A stretch of 64,000 bases of DNA from Niveispirillum irakense DSM 11586 (GCF_000429645.1 NZ_AUCG01000003.1:1-64000), one strand, 5' to 3'. Positions 8,599 through 18,094 are shown, counted from the stretch's first letter. The notes: generated from the letters alone by a model not told the origin. Made by a program: numbers and translations.

Positions 8599-9348
8599 TT
8601 ATTCCGGCAGGCTGGCCGTCTGGGGCGGGTTCTTGCGGGCGCCGCCGGGACGGTCGGCGGGCAGAACGCGGCGTTCAGCCAGGGTGCGGGTCAGGGCGTT
8701 GACCTTGCGGGCATCCATTTCCGCCAGGATGGGGGCGGAGCGGCGTTCCTGCATCAGATCCAGCAGATCAACCAGGATTTCCGGGTCCGTCTCGTTCAGC
8801 AGGCGGGCGGCATCCTTGGGCTTCATATTCTCATAGATGGAGACCAGCCGCTGAAGGTCGGCCTTGGCCATGCTGGCGCGCCGGTCGAGCAGGCCGCCGA
8901 CATCGCGGGCGGCCTGTTCCAGCCTTGTCACCTGGGCTGCGGCTTTCTTTTCCGCCGCGGCCAGCATCTGGGCGCGCAGGTCGAGTTCTGCCTGTCGGGC
9001 AGCCAGCGCCTTGCGTTCCGCCGTCAGCAGTTCCGCCAAACCGGGATCGCAAACCATGGGCGGGGCATCCCAACCGGTTGCTGGCGGTGTCGTGTTCAGC
9101 ATGTCGGTATAAGCGGGCAACTTGCCCGGCGGGTCTAGGGGCTTTGGCCCAGGCGGCGGTGTGGTCGCTGTCGCCCCACCGCCATTCCCGCCATCCTGGA
9201 CGGCGGCGGTCAGGATCGATCCGTTCATCCGGTTCACCACGGCCAATGCATAGACAGGCACGGCGATGGCGCAGATGGCGATGGCGGTCGGCAACAGACG
9301 CGGCCGGGTCAGCAGGCGCTGCATCAGCTTGGCGGGATCAAAGGCCAC
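8599..9348 (-). CDS. motE: MotE-like flagellar motility protein
   Basis: MotE proteins are periplasmic partners of the alphaproteobacterial flagellar motor. The 249-residue product has one N-terminal membrane helix (about 20-40), a Pro-rich linker, a coiled coil (ERKALAARQAELDLRAQML) and a C-terminal MgtE-N-like domain (SIYENMKPKDAARLLNETD). The GTG at 9348 has GGGAGA upstream and overlaps the preceding gene by 11 bases; an ATG far upstream would run through that gene. Name by family resemblance. Confidence 0.8.
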   Translation of the reverse strand: MAFDPAKLMQRLLTRPRLLPTAIAICAIAVPVYALAVVNRMNGSILTAAVQDGGNGGGATATTPPPGPKPLDPPGKLPAYTDMLNTTPPATGWDAPPMVCDPGLAELLTAERKALAARQAELDLRAQMLAAAEKKAAAQVTRLEQAARDVGGLLDRRASMAKADLQRLVSIYENMKPKDAARLLNETDPEILVDLLDLMQERRSAPILAEMDARKVNALTRTLAERRVLPADRPGGARKNPPQTASLPE

Positions 9349-9859
9349 GGAATGTCTCCCGGAACAGTCGCATGGCGGCCCGTTCATGCGGGCCGGCCGG
9401 GGCTTGGGGCGAACCCACGGGGGCCCCCTTGAGCAAAGCGGCGTCGGCAAAGGGTTTCGGCTTGGCCGGGCCGGGCTTGGTGGCTTTGGCCGGCGCTGCG
9501 CTTTCTGGTGTCGGGGCGGCAGTGACACTGGCCGCTATCGGTCCCAGCCGCTCCATCGCCTGGCGCGCGGCGGCGCAGGTCCGGTCTACTTCCGCCCGCA
9601 GCCGTTCCGCCTCGTCCATCGTGCGGCCCAGATCAATGGCCAGGGCCTGGGCCGACTGGCGCATGGCGGTGATCGACCGTTCCGCCCCATCCACCGAATC
9701 GGAACAGGCACGCAGCAGGCCGCGCAGTTCCGACTGGGCGCCGCGCATCGCGGACACCCGGTTTTGCAGGCGGGCCAGATAATAAAGCGTGCCGGCGAAC
9801 AGCACCGCCATGGTCAGGCTGAACAGGGGACTTAAGAAATCAGCGCTGAAGAAGGCCAT
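9338..9859 (-). CDS. DUF6468 family protein in the fliM operon
   Basis: A 173-residue protein with one N-terminal membrane helix (about 10-28), a predicted coiled coil (roughly 30-110) and an Ala/Pro/Lys-rich tail. It resembles the DUF6468 proteins found between fliM and motE in alphaproteobacteria; function unknown. It overlaps fliM by 20 bases and motE by 11, so the genes are translationally linked, suggesting a structural or motor role. Confidence 0.75.
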   Translation of the reverse strand: MAFFSADFLSPLFSLTMAVLFAGTLYYLARLQNRVSAMRGAQSELRGLLRACSDSVDGAERSITAMRQSAQALAIDLGRTMDEAERLRAEVDRTCAAARQAMERLGPIAASVTAAPTPESAAPAKATKPGPAKPKPFADAALLKGAPVGSPQAPAGPHERAAMRLFRETFRGL

Positions 9860-10883
9860 GGATCACCTCGTCCTGACCGCCGAGATCGGCCTCGATACGG
9901 ATGGCGATACGGCCGTTGCGCTGCCCCATCTCGCCCACGAACATCGGCACATGGCCACAGCACAAAGTGGGGCGGGCATCGCTGCGCGCCTCCAGCTTCA
10001 ACTGCGTGCCGGGCTGCCAGTTCAGGATATCGGCCAGGTTCACCGGCACCTGGGCCAGCACGGCGGACAGGTCCACATTGGTGCGCCGCAGCTCATTCTT
10101 CAGGTGGTTTTCCCACATGCTGTCACGGCCGAATTTCTCGCCCATGAACATCTGCAACAGCACATCGCGCACCGGTTCCAGCGCCGCATAAGGGATCAGC
10201 AGGCTCATGCTGCCGCCGCGCCCGTCCAACTGCGCGTTGAAGGTGACGGCGACGGCGGCATTGTTGGCACGCGTGATGGTGGCGAATTGCGGATTGGTCT
10301 CGATCCGCTCCGGCACGAAATGCACATCGGCCAGTGGCGCAAAGGCGGCGCCCAGATCGCGCAGCACCATCTTGATCACCCGCTCGGCCAGCGCGCGCTC
10401 AATCACCGTATAGGGGCGGCCATCAATGGGGGCCGGCTCGCTGCGCCGCCCGCCCAGCAGGATATCGACGATGGAATAGATCAGTTCGCTATCCACGGTC
10501 AGCAGCAGGCTGCTGTCCCATTCCTCCGCCTTCACCACGGTGATCAGGGAGGGCAGGGGAATGCCGGACAGAAAGTCGCCGAAGCGCACGGCAGCCGGCG
10601 TTGCCGCCGTCACTTCCACATTGCCTGAGGTCATGTTGCGGAAGCTGGAACTCATCATCCGCACCAGCCGGTCGAAAATCACGTCCAGCATGGGCAGCCG
10701 GTCGTAATTCACGAAGCTGGAATTGACGATCTGGTCGATGACGCTGCGCGGGGGCGCGCTGGCATCATTGTCAAACTGCATCAGACGGTCGATTTCCGTC
10801 TGGCTCAATACCTTGTCGGCTTCCGCGGCCAGCATGCTTTCCCATGCCGCCTCGTCATCGCCCGCCATCTCCGCATCGCTCAT
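9840..10883 (-). CDS. fliM: Flagellar motor switch protein FliM
   Basis: C-ring switch component that binds phosphorylated CheY. The 347-residue protein has the CheY-binding-like LSQTEIDRLM near 26-35, the FliM core (VNYDRLPMLDVIFDRLVRMM) and a C-terminal SpoA/FliN-like domain. It follows fliL after 9 bases and overlaps the DUF6468 gene. FliG and FliN partners are encoded in the opposite-strand operon nearby. Confidence 0.96.
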   Translation of the reverse strand: MSDAEMAGDDEAAWESMLAAEADKVLSQTEIDRLMQFDNDASAPPRSVIDQIVNSSFVNYDRLPMLDVIFDRLVRMMSSSFRNMTSGNVEVTAATPAAVRFGDFLSGIPLPSLITVVKAEEWDSSLLLTVDSELIYSIVDILLGGRRSEPAPIDGRPYTVIERALAERVIKMVLRDLGAAFAPLADVHFVPERIETNPQFATITRANNAAVAVTFNAQLDGRGGSMSLLIPYAALEPVRDVLLQMFMGEKFGRDSMWENHLKNELRRTNVDLSAVLAQVPVNLADILNWQPGTQLKLEARSDARPTLCCGHVPMFVGEMGQRNGRIAIRIEADLGGQDEVIHGLLQR

Positions 10884-10892
10884 CGCCTACTC

Positions 10893-11375
10893 CTATTGCA
10901 GGATCAGGGTGCGCAGCAGCACCGATTCCACCGGGACCGGATCGGCCATCAGCCGGATACGGCGCAACAATTCCGCCCGCAGGGTTTCCACCCCCGTGCG
11001 GCCTTCAAGATCGTTCTCGTCCAGCGTGCGCAGATATTGCTGCATGCCATCCACCAGAACCGGCTCCAGCGCCGCCAGGGCGGCGCGGTGTTCGCCATCG
11101 GTGGACAGGGTGACGCCGATCTTCATCAGCTTCACCGCCGCCGTCGGGCGCAGATTAACGGTCAGTTCCGGCAGCACGATGAAGCGTTCGGCGGCATTCA
11201 CGGACAGGGGCGATGCCTCCTGCGCGGGTGGCGCATCCACGCTCATCCGCCCGACCACGACACCAGCCACGGCACCGGCCAGCAAGGCGGCGCCCACCAC
11301 CAGAAGCTGACGACGATCCTTCTGGCCCGGCGCCGGCAGACGTTTTTCCAGACGGTCAAATGTACTTTCAGTCAT
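10893..11375 (-). CDS. fliL: Flagellar basal body-associated protein FliL
   Basis: Inner-membrane protein that surrounds the stator and supports torque. The 160-residue product has a short cytoplasmic N-terminus, one membrane helix (about 24-43) and a periplasmic domain with the FliL pattern (ELTVNLRPTAAVKLMKIGVTL) and ending VLLRTLILQ. First gene of the minus-strand fliL-fliM-DUF6468-motE operon, divergent from fliF. Confidence 0.92.
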   Translation of the reverse strand: MTESTFDRLEKRLPAPGQKDRRQLLVVGAALLAGAVAGVVVGRMSVDAPPAQEASPLSVNAAERFIVLPELTVNLRPTAAVKLMKIGVTLSTDGEHRAALAALEPVLVDGMQQYLRTLDENDLEGRTGVETLRAELLRRIRLMADPVPVESVLLRTLILQ

Positions 11376-11569
11376 TCTCGGTCCCGTCGCAGAATATGCC
11401 AGGAAATTCGAAGTATTTTCTCTGGTTCTACTGACTGCCCCTTTTTCGCCTCTGCATCCATCGGCCGTTTTTACGCCCGTTAAAAGTGCCTCGGCTAAGG
11501 TGACAACCAGGTCACGGGTTCGAACATACCGGGGCCGGTTTCCAGAAACGTTAAAGAGCCGAGGCCAGG
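11376..11569. promoter_or_regulatory. Divergent fliL/fliF promoter region with TTAA motifs
   Basis: The 194-base gap must hold promoters for both operons. It contains TTTACGCCCGTTAA (11470-11483), an imperfect TTAA-type dyad, and a lone GTTAAAG at about 11550, 20 bases before the fliF start. These resemble the motifs at 2072, 2110 and 18095. I saw no clear sigma-54 or sigma-70 box. Confidence 0.4.
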
Positions 11570-13258
11570 GTGGCGAACCTCCTTCAGAACCTGATGGCGT
11601 TGGGACCGCGGCGACTGGCGCTTATGGGCGCTATCGCGGTGGCGGTGATGGCAGCGGTGGGCGGTGTCGCCTATACGGTGTCGCGTCCCACCATGGGCGT
11701 GCTCTATGCCGGATTGGACGATGCCGAAGCCGGCCGCATCCTGGGCCAGCTCCAATCCATGAACATCACGCACGAGGTCAGCCGCGAAGGCGGGGCCATC
11801 CGTGTGCCAGCGGACAGTATCGCCCGCATCCGGATGGAACTGGCCCAGCAGGGCCTGCCCAGCGCCGGCGGCGTCGGGTACGAACTGTTCGACAGCCAGG
11901 GCGCCCTGGGCCTCACCTCCTTCATGCAGAAGGTGAACCGGCTGCGCGCCATGGAAGGGGAATTGTCCCGCACCATCCAGACGCTGAACGGGGTCAAATC
12001 GGCCCGCGTCCATCTGTCGGTGCCGGACAGCGACTCCTTCCAGCCGCGTTCCACCAAGCCGGCGGCGTCGGTGGTGGTGCGCACGGCAACGGCGGGGCTG
12101 GACCGGTCGCAGGCCATGGCCGTGCGCCATCTGGTGGCGGCCGCCGTGCCCGGCATGCAGCCCGGTGCCGTGACCGTGATGGATGGCAATGGCGTGGTGC
12201 TGGCCGCCGATGGCGGGATGGCCGACGGCATGGCCCTGCTGCGGGCCGAAGAACTGCGCGCGGCGACCGAACAGCGTCTGGCCCGCGCCGTGGAGGAAAT
12301 CCTGGTGCCGAAATTCGGCCCCGGCAATGTCCGCGTCCGCGTGGCGGCAGAGATCGACCTGGGCCGCGAAACCCTGCGGGAGCAGATTTTCGATCCCAAT
12401 GGCCGGGTCGAACGCTCGGTGCAGAGCGTGGCGGAACGGGAAAATTCCTCTGACAGCCAGGGCGAGCAGCCCACCACCGTGCAGCAGAACCTGCCGCTGG
12501 AGGATGTGAACCAGGGCACCGCCGCCGCTTCCACCAACGAGACGGCGCGGGACGAGGAAACCACCAATTACGAGATCAGCTCCCGCCAGCGGGAACGGGT
12601 GCAGGATGCCGGCGATATCCGCCGTCTGGCCGTGGCCGTCGTCGTCAATGGCGTCTACAGCGCTGGTGCCGATGGTGCGGCCAGCCAGTACCAGCCGCGC
12701 ACGGCAGAGGAATTGCGGCAGGTGGAAAATGTCGTCCGCACCGCCATCGGCTTTTCCGAGGCGCGCGGCGATCAGGTGACGGTGGAAAATCTCCAGTTCC
12801 TGGAAGAACCACCCATGGCGGAAGCGGCCCTGCTGGCCGGTGGCGGCAGCGCCACGCGCGACTGGCTGCCCTGGATCATTGCCGGGGTGGCGGCCACGCT
12901 GCTGGCCCTGGTGGCGATGCGACCGCTGCTGGGCCGCCTTGTGCCCGGTCTGGCCCCGACACCCGCGCTGGCCGCTGCCGGTGTGGGCGGCCTGGAAGGG
13001 GAGGCCGCGCAGCTTGGTGCCGATGCCACCACCACCCAGGCCCCCCTGCTTGGCCATGCCCCCGGCACCGACCTGGCCGCCGCCCCCGGTGCGGCAGGCG
13101 AGAGGGAGGCGGAAGAAGATGAAGAAGTGATCGACCTGCGATCCGTGGAAGGCGGGGTCAGTGCCGCTGCCATCCGCCGCCTGATCGCCATGGTCGATAC
13201 CCATCCCGAAGACAGCATCAATGTGCTGCGCAGCTGGATCTATGAGGGGACGTCGTAA
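11570..13258 (+). CDS. fliF: Flagellar MS-ring protein FliF
   Basis: Forms the MS ring in the inner membrane. The 562-residue protein has an N-terminal membrane helix (about 16-38), the YscJ/FliF ring-building domains (AGLDDAEAGRILGQLQSMNI; ARVHLSVPD), a second membrane helix near 425-445 and a C-terminal FliG-binding tail (HPEDSINVLRSW). The start is a GTG at 11570 after AGGCCAGG. It heads fliF-fliH-fliN-fliP-fhlB-fliG-fliK. Confidence 0.96.
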   Translation: MANLLQNLMALGPRRLALMGAIAVAVMAAVGGVAYTVSRPTMGVLYAGLDDAEAGRILGQLQSMNITHEVSREGGAIRVPADSIARIRMELAQQGLPSAGGVGYELFDSQGALGLTSFMQKVNRLRAMEGELSRTIQTLNGVKSARVHLSVPDSDSFQPRSTKPAASVVVRTATAGLDRSQAMAVRHLVAAAVPGMQPGAVTVMDGNGVVLAADGGMADGMALLRAEELRAATEQRLARAVEEILVPKFGPGNVRVRVAAEIDLGRETLREQIFDPNGRVERSVQSVAERENSSDSQGEQPTTVQQNLPLEDVNQGTAAASTNETARDEETTNYEISSRQRERVQDAGDIRRLAVAVVVNGVYSAGADGAASQYQPRTAEELRQVENVVRTAIGFSEARGDQVTVENLQFLEEPPMAEAALLAGGGSATRDWLPWIIAGVAATLLALVAMRPLLGRLVPGLAPTPALAAAGVGGLEGEAAQLGADATTTQAPLLGHAPGTDLAAAPGAAGEREAEEDEEVIDLRSVEGGVSAAAIRRLIAMVDTHPEDSINVLRSWIYEGTS

Positions 13259-13260
13259 CC

Positions 13261-13941
13261 ATGCGCCCTTTTCTGTTCGACACGCATTTCCCCGCTGACG
13301 CCCTGGACGAATCCGGTCCTGCCCCCTTGCCCCGTCCGGAGCCGTCCTTCCAGACCGGCGGCTTTACGGAAGAAGACCTGGAGGCGGTGCGCGACCGTGC
13401 CTTCAAGCAGGGGATGGAACTGGGGGAGCGCGACGGGTTTGAGCGCGGCCAGCAGGCCGCCCGCCAGTCCCTGGATGCCCAGCGCACCCAGGCCCTGGCC
13501 GCCATCGAGTCGGCGATGAAAGGGGCGATGGAGGATGTCACCGCCTTCCGGGAGCGGCTGGAGCATGACACGGTGCGTGTCGTCAGCGCCCTGGTGGCCC
13601 GGTTGGCGCCGCCGCTGCTGGATGCGGTGGCCGATGCGGAACTGGACAGTCTGGTCCTGGACATGCTGCGCGCGGCCATCGGCCGGCCTTTGCTGGAAAT
13701 CCGCGTTTCCCCCGCCACGCAGGAACGGCTGCAAGCGGAAATCGACACGATGGCGGCCAATGCCGGCTTCCGCGGCGATGTGCGCCTGATTGCCGATGCG
13801 TCCCTGACCGCGGGCGCTGCTGTGGCGGATTGGGGCACCGGCGGGGCGCAGCATGACCCCCGCGCCCTTGAACGCGCCCTGGCCGATGCCGTGGCCATCG
13901 CCATCAGCCGCCTGGGTGTGCATAGCCGCGCCAGCCGCTGA
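13261..13941 (+). CDS. fliH: Flagellar assembly protein FliH
   Basis: Regulator of the FliI ATPase and link to the C ring. The 226-residue product has an acidic/Pro-rich N-terminus, a long helical segment containing the small-residue repeat typical of FliH (FKQGMELGERDGFERGQQA) and a globular C-terminal half. It begins 2 bases after the fliF stop. Assignment rests on the FliH-type helix and operon position; sequence conservation in this family is low. Confidence 0.85.
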   Translation: MRPFLFDTHFPADALDESGPAPLPRPEPSFQTGGFTEEDLEAVRDRAFKQGMELGERDGFERGQQAARQSLDAQRTQALAAIESAMKGAMEDVTAFRERLEHDTVRVVSALVARLAPPLLDAVADAELDSLVLDMLRAAIGRPLLEIRVSPATQERLQAEIDTMAANAGFRGDVRLIADASLTAGAAVADWGTGGAQHDPRALERALADAVAIAISRLGVHSRASR

Positions 13942-13991
13942 CCCTTTCTCCCGCCATTCCCGCACAAACCCTTTTTTTGAGGAACCAGTCC

Positions 13992-14324
13992 ATGAGCCAG
14001 CAGGGAACTTTCCCCGGCGCCACCGCCGCCCCGGCCGCTGACGAGCCCGAAACGGCCTCGCCCCAGGACCGGGATGAATTGCGGGCCATCTTCAATGTGC
14101 CCGTCAATGTCCAGGTTGTGCTGGGCCGCACCACCATGCCGGTCAGCCAGCTTCTGAAGCTGGGCCGTGGCGCCGTGGTGGAACTGAACCGCAAGGTGGG
14201 CGAGGCGGTGGATGTCTATGTCAATGACCGGCTGATCGCCCGTGGCGAGGTGGTGATTGTCGATGAAGGCCATCTCGGGGTCACCATGACCGAGATTGTC
14301 AAAAGCGAACTCGGGCTGATCTGA
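13992..14324 (+). CDS. fliN: Flagellar motor switch protein FliN
   Basis: C-ring component. The 110-residue protein has the SpoA domain with family landmarks VNVQVVLGRTTMPVSQLLKL and VYVNDRLIARGEVVIVDE. The ATG at 13992 follows GAGGA at a good distance; a TTG 15 bases earlier is less likely. It lies between fliH and fliP. Confidence 0.95.
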   Translation: MSQQGTFPGATAAPAADEPETASPQDRDELRAIFNVPVNVQVVLGRTTMPVSQLLKLGRGAVVELNRKVGEAVDVYVNDRLIARGEVVIVDEGHLGVTMTEIVKSELGLI

Positions 14325-14354
14325 CCCGTGGCCCCCCGTTCAGAAGGACGGCTG

Positions 14355-15137
14355 ATGTCTGCGGCCCGGTTCCCCTTCCTGATCCTGTCCCTGCTGCTGC
14401 TGGCGCTGGTCTGCCCGCCGGCCATGGCGCAATCCATCACGCTGGATGCCGGCAGCGGCGGTGCCGCCTTCTCCGGCCGGCTGGTGCAGGCCGTGGCGCT
14501 GATCACCGTGCTGTCGGTGGCGCCGGGCCTGCTGGTGATGGTCACCAGCTTCACCCGTATTGTCGTGGTGCTGTCGTTGCTGCGGTCCGCCCTGGGCCTG
14601 CAGCAGACGCCGCCCAACATGGTGCTGGTGGGGCTGGGCCTGCTGCTGACGGCCTATATCATGGCCCCCACCATGGACCGCGCCTGGACCGAAGGGGTGC
14701 AGCCCCTGGTCGATGGCCAGATCGTGGAGGAACAGGCGCTGGAACGCACGGTGGAGCCGTTCCGCGCCTTCATGATGACCCATGTCCGGCCCAAGGATCT
14801 GGAAGCCTTCCAGTCCCTGGCCAACAGCCTGGGCCAGCCACCGGCTGGGCAGTCATCCCCCAGTCAGCCGGTGGCCGAACAGCAGCCCGGCCTGCGCACG
14901 CTGATTGCCGCTTTCGTGATTTCGGAGCTGCGGCGGGCGTTCGAGATCGGCTTCATGCTGTTCCTGCCCTTCCTGGTCATCGACATGATCGTCGCCGCCG
15001 TCTTGATGGCGATGGGCATGATGATGCTGCCGCCGGTGGTCATTTCCCTGCCATTCAAGATCATCTTCTTCGTGCTGGTGGATGGCTGGCTGCTGGTGGC
15101 GCAAAGCCTTGTGCGGTCCTATGGGGGTGGGGGATGA
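14355..15137 (+). CDS. fliP: Flagellar export gate protein FliP
   Basis: Pore-forming export gate subunit. The 260-residue product begins with a cleavable signal peptide (ending PPAMAQ), as FliP usually does, followed by the signature TSFTRIVVVLSLLRSALG and QQTPPN, and four membrane helices. The ATG at 14355 has AAGGA 7 bases upstream and gives normal length; a GTG at 14328 is possible. The stop overlaps the next start by 4 bases. Confidence 0.96.
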   Translation: MSAARFPFLILSLLLLALVCPPAMAQSITLDAGSGGAAFSGRLVQAVALITVLSVAPGLLVMVTSFTRIVVVLSLLRSALGLQQTPPNMVLVGLGLLLTAYIMAPTMDRAWTEGVQPLVDGQIVEEQALERTVEPFRAFMMTHVRPKDLEAFQSLANSLGQPPAGQSSPSQPVAEQQPGLRTLIAAFVISELRRAFEIGFMLFLPFLVIDMIVAAVLMAMGMMMLPPVVISLPFKIIFFVLVDGWLLVAQSLVRSYGGGG

Positions 15138-15481
15138 ACGATCTGCCCACCCGTCGCCCGGATATGGGCGCCCGCGCCGCCGCCCTGCAGTATCGGCGCG
15201 GGGATGATGCGCTGCCCCGCGTCACGGCCAGCGGCCGGGGCGCCGTGGCGGAACGGATCGTGGAACTGGCCTTCGCCCATGGCATCCCCGTGCGCGAGGA
15301 TAGCGACCTTGCCACCCTGCTGGCGGCGGTGGAGCCGGACAGCGACATCCCGGTGGAAGCCATCATGGCTGTGGCCGAGGTGCTGGGGCACCTGTACCGC
15401 CTGAATAACTGGCTGGCCGGGGAGATGGCGGAAAGCGCCACCCCGTCGCCGGCCCCCCTTATGCCCAGCGGAGACCGTTGA
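15134..15481 (+). CDS. fhlB: FlhB C-terminal-like protein (FhlB/EscU family)
   Basis: A 115-residue soluble protein resembling only the cytoplasmic tail of FlhB: LQYRRGDDALPRVTASGRG, then AERIVELAFAHGIPVREDSD and a C-terminal EVLGHLYRLN. It lacks membrane helices and the NPTH cleavage site. Such stand-alone proteins can substitute for the cleaved FlhB C-fragment in other bacteria. It overlaps fliP by 4 bases and fliG follows directly, so it is probably part of the export or switch machinery. Confidence 0.8.
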   Translation: MNDLPTRRPDMGARAAALQYRRGDDALPRVTASGRGAVAERIVELAFAHGIPVREDSDLATLLAAVEPDSDIPVEAIMAVAEVLGHLYRLNNWLAGEMAESATPSPAPLMPSGDR

Positions 15482-15483
15482 TC

Positions 15484-16503
15484 ATGAAAGTACGCAGCGA
15501 TCACAAGACCCTGAACGGGCTTGAAAAGGCCGCCGTCATCCTGCTGGCGCTGGGCGAGGAGCGCGGCGCCCGCCTGATGGAACGGCTGGAGGATGATGAG
15601 ATCCGCGAAGTCTCCTACTCCATGGCCGGGCTTGGCACCGTGTCGGGCAAGGTGGTGGAGCGGCTGATCCAGGATTTCACCCACCGTTTCTCCGGCACGG
15701 GCGAACTGGCCGGCACCTTCGATACGACCGAACGGTTCCTGTCCAAGTTCCTCAGCGGTGACCGGGTGCAGGAGATCATGGCCGACATGCGCGGCCCCGC
15801 CGGCCGCACCATGTGGGAGAAGATGAGCAATGTGAATGAGCAGGTGCTGGCCACCTACCTGCGCAATGAACATCCCCAGACCATCGCCGTGGTGATGACC
15901 AAGATCAGGCCGGAGCATGCGGCCAAGGTGCTGGGCCTGCTGCCGCAGAATCTGGTGCAGATGGTGGTCTCGCGCATCATCAAGATGGAAGCGGTGCCGC
16001 GCGACGTGCTGGAGGATGTGGAAAAGACCCTGCGCAGCGAATTCATGGCCAATTATGTCCGTACCCTGGGCCATGACAGCCACGCCATCATGGCGGAAAT
16101 CCTCAACCGTACCGAAAAGGGCCTGTTCGACACGATCATGGAGCCGCTGGAGCGGCGCATGCCGGAAAGCGCGCACCGCATCAAGCAGCTTATGTTCACG
16201 TTCGAGGATCTGGGCAAGCTGGAGCCGCAGGCCATCCAGGTGCTGATCCGCAATTGCGATACGGCCCAGTTGGCCCTGGCCCTGAAGGGGCTGGACGATG
16301 GCATGCAGATCCATTTCCTGGGCAACATGTCCGAACGCGCCGGCAATCTGGTGCGCGACGAGATCGAGCTGATGGGCCCGGTCCGCGCCAGCGATGTGGA
16401 GGCTGCGCGCCTGTCCATCCTGCGCACCGCCAAGCAACTGGCCGAGGATGGCCAGATCCTGATCACCAACAATGGCGATCAGGCCAATATGCTGGTCTAT
16501 TGA
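15484..16503 (+). CDS. fliG: Flagellar motor switch protein FliG
   Basis: Rotor protein that meets the stator. The 339-residue product has the N-terminal FliF-binding domain (LNGLEKAAVILLALGEE), the EHPQ motif (NEHPQTIAVVM) of the middle domain and a C-terminal charged helix region (CDTAQLALALKGLDDGMQIH). ATG 15484 is preferred; a TTG at 15478 overlaps the previous stop. It is immediately downstream of fhlB. Confidence 0.96.
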   Translation: MKVRSDHKTLNGLEKAAVILLALGEERGARLMERLEDDEIREVSYSMAGLGTVSGKVVERLIQDFTHRFSGTGELAGTFDTTERFLSKFLSGDRVQEIMADMRGPAGRTMWEKMSNVNEQVLATYLRNEHPQTIAVVMTKIRPEHAAKVLGLLPQNLVQMVVSRIIKMEAVPRDVLEDVEKTLRSEFMANYVRTLGHDSHAIMAEILNRTEKGLFDTIMEPLERRMPESAHRIKQLMFTFEDLGKLEPQAIQVLIRNCDTAQLALALKGLDDGMQIHFLGNMSERAGNLVRDEIELMGPVRASDVEAARLSILRTAKQLAEDGQILITNNGDQANMLVY

Positions 16504-16529
16504 TCGGCCAGGGCGGGGCGTAGCACATC

Positions 16530-18038
16530 ATGGCGGCGGACAGGTTCAGCACCGGGGCCACGGGGGCAATCCCCCCGACCGGCCCTGTTTCCCCGGCGGC
16601 AGCGGCGAAACCGCCGGCCCTGCCGATGCAGGCGGCGGTGCTGGCCCGTCCGCCGCAACTGAACCTGTCTTCCGCGACGACTGTCACCGGCACGCTGGGC
16701 ACCGCCCTTCCCAGTGGCGAAGTGCCGCTCACCACCAGTTTTGGCAATGTCCTGTTGCGCCCCGTGCCGGGGGCGTGGCCGGCGGAATTGCCTTCCGGCT
16801 CCACCGTGTCGCTGGTGCTGGGACCGGGGGCGCGGGCCGGCAATATCCAGCAGGCAGCGACACCCGCTCTCCCTCAGACATCGGCGGAACGGCCGGTCCC
16901 TACCGCAAATGCCCGCCCACCCGGCGGCGGGGCGGAACTGGCCTTGCGCGGCTTCCTGGCCACGGCGGGGGCTCAGGGAGCCAGCAGTTCGGCCGCGCCG
17001 CGCCCGGTGGTCGCGCCCGTCAATGCCGCGCCGGCAGCGGCCCCGCCCAATCCGGGACAGGCGGCGAACGCGCCGGCCGTGAATACGCCCCTGGTGGCCA
17101 CTGCCGGTGCGGTGCAGGTGCCCAAGCCCGGCCCGGTCGCGGTGGGGGCGCCGGCATCGGCGGCCGACCCGCAACGGGGGATCGCCGCTTCCCTGGCTCC
17201 CCAGGCGGTGGCCGATGTGGCGAAGGAAGCCAAGGCCGGCATGCAGGATCTGCAGCGGCAGGCCCTGTTGCAGGGACAGGCCGATACCATCAAGGATGGT
17301 CGGGCCCGTCCTGCCAGCGCTCCGGACCCGCTTTCCCTGGCCACGGCATCCCTGGCGGCCCCCGCCGATCCGGCGGCCCCCCGGCCCGATCTGGTGCTGG
17401 CCCAGGCGCTGGCCCATCCCGGCATGATGGCCCGCATGGCTGCCTTCATGCCCCGCGCCGACCGGCTGGGCGGGGTGGCTTTGCTGCTTTATCTCTTTGG
17501 CGCGCGCAATGGCGGCGTGCGTGCCTGGTTGGGGGATGATCAGGTGCGCCACCTGACCCGCAGCGAGGCGGCGGCACTGGCCGAAGTGGAAGAGGCGATG
17601 GTGCCCAAGCCGCGCATGGCGGCGGATGGGTCCATCTGGTCCACGCTGATGGTGCCGTTCAATGATGGGGACAAGCCATCGGTCATGATGCTGGCGACCA
17701 TGCCCGGCCTTGTCATGCCCGTTGATGGGGATGAGGCAACACCGGAACAGCCGGGAGAAGGGGGGGGACCCGCCACCGCCTTCACCCTGGGGTTGGAACT
17801 CAGCCTGCTGGGGCCGGTGCAGTTGCGCGGGTTCGGTGTGGCCGACCGTCTGGTGCTGGACCTTTCCGTCTCCGCCCTGCCTGACGGGTCCACCCGTTCC
17901 CTGTTTCAGGAGGCGGTGGACAAGGCGCTGATCCGGATGGACATGAAGACCAGCCTGCGGCTGCATTGGGGGCGTGGCCCCTTCCTGCCGGACCTGATGC
18001 CGGCGGCGGGCCTGCCTCTCCAGGACCATAGGGCCTGA
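16530..18038 (+). CDS. fliK: Probable flagellar hook-length control protein FliK
   Basis: A 502-residue protein with a long low-complexity Ala/Pro-rich N-terminal part (about 1-300) and a more ordered C-terminal domain (roughly 330-490) with alternating strands such as FTLGLELSLLGPVQLRG. This two-part build and the place after fliG fit FliK, the secreted ruler that sets hook length. The sequence is strongly diverged, so the name is by layout more than by motif. Confidence 0.65.
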   Translation: MAADRFSTGATGAIPPTGPVSPAAAAKPPALPMQAAVLARPPQLNLSSATTVTGTLGTALPSGEVPLTTSFGNVLLRPVPGAWPAELPSGSTVSLVLGPGARAGNIQQAATPALPQTSAERPVPTANARPPGGGAELALRGFLATAGAQGASSSAAPRPVVAPVNAAPAAAPPNPGQAANAPAVNTPLVATAGAVQVPKPGPVAVGAPASAADPQRGIAASLAPQAVADVAKEAKAGMQDLQRQALLQGQADTIKDGRARPASAPDPLSLATASLAAPADPAAPRPDLVLAQALAHPGMMARMAAFMPRADRLGGVALLLYLFGARNGGVRAWLGDDQVRHLTRSEAAALAEVEEAMVPKPRMAADGSIWSTLMVPFNDGDKPSVMMLATMPGLVMPVDGDEATPEQPGEGGGPATAFTLGLELSLLGPVQLRGFGVADRLVLDLSVSALPDGSTRSLFQEAVDKALIRMDMKTSLRLHWGRGPFLPDLMPAAGLPLQDHRA

Positions 18039-18094
18039 TATTCAGGCAGGTGCTGCCTGATATTTAGCTGCCAAATTGCCGGGCTGCGCCGTTT

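Noticed and set aside
11495-13204. A 569-codon antisense frame over fliF, and similar long frames over flhA, TonB receptor and GlmS-like gene
   Set aside because: Same reason: GC-rich third positions leave few stop codons on the opposite strand. None has a recognisable fold or start signals.
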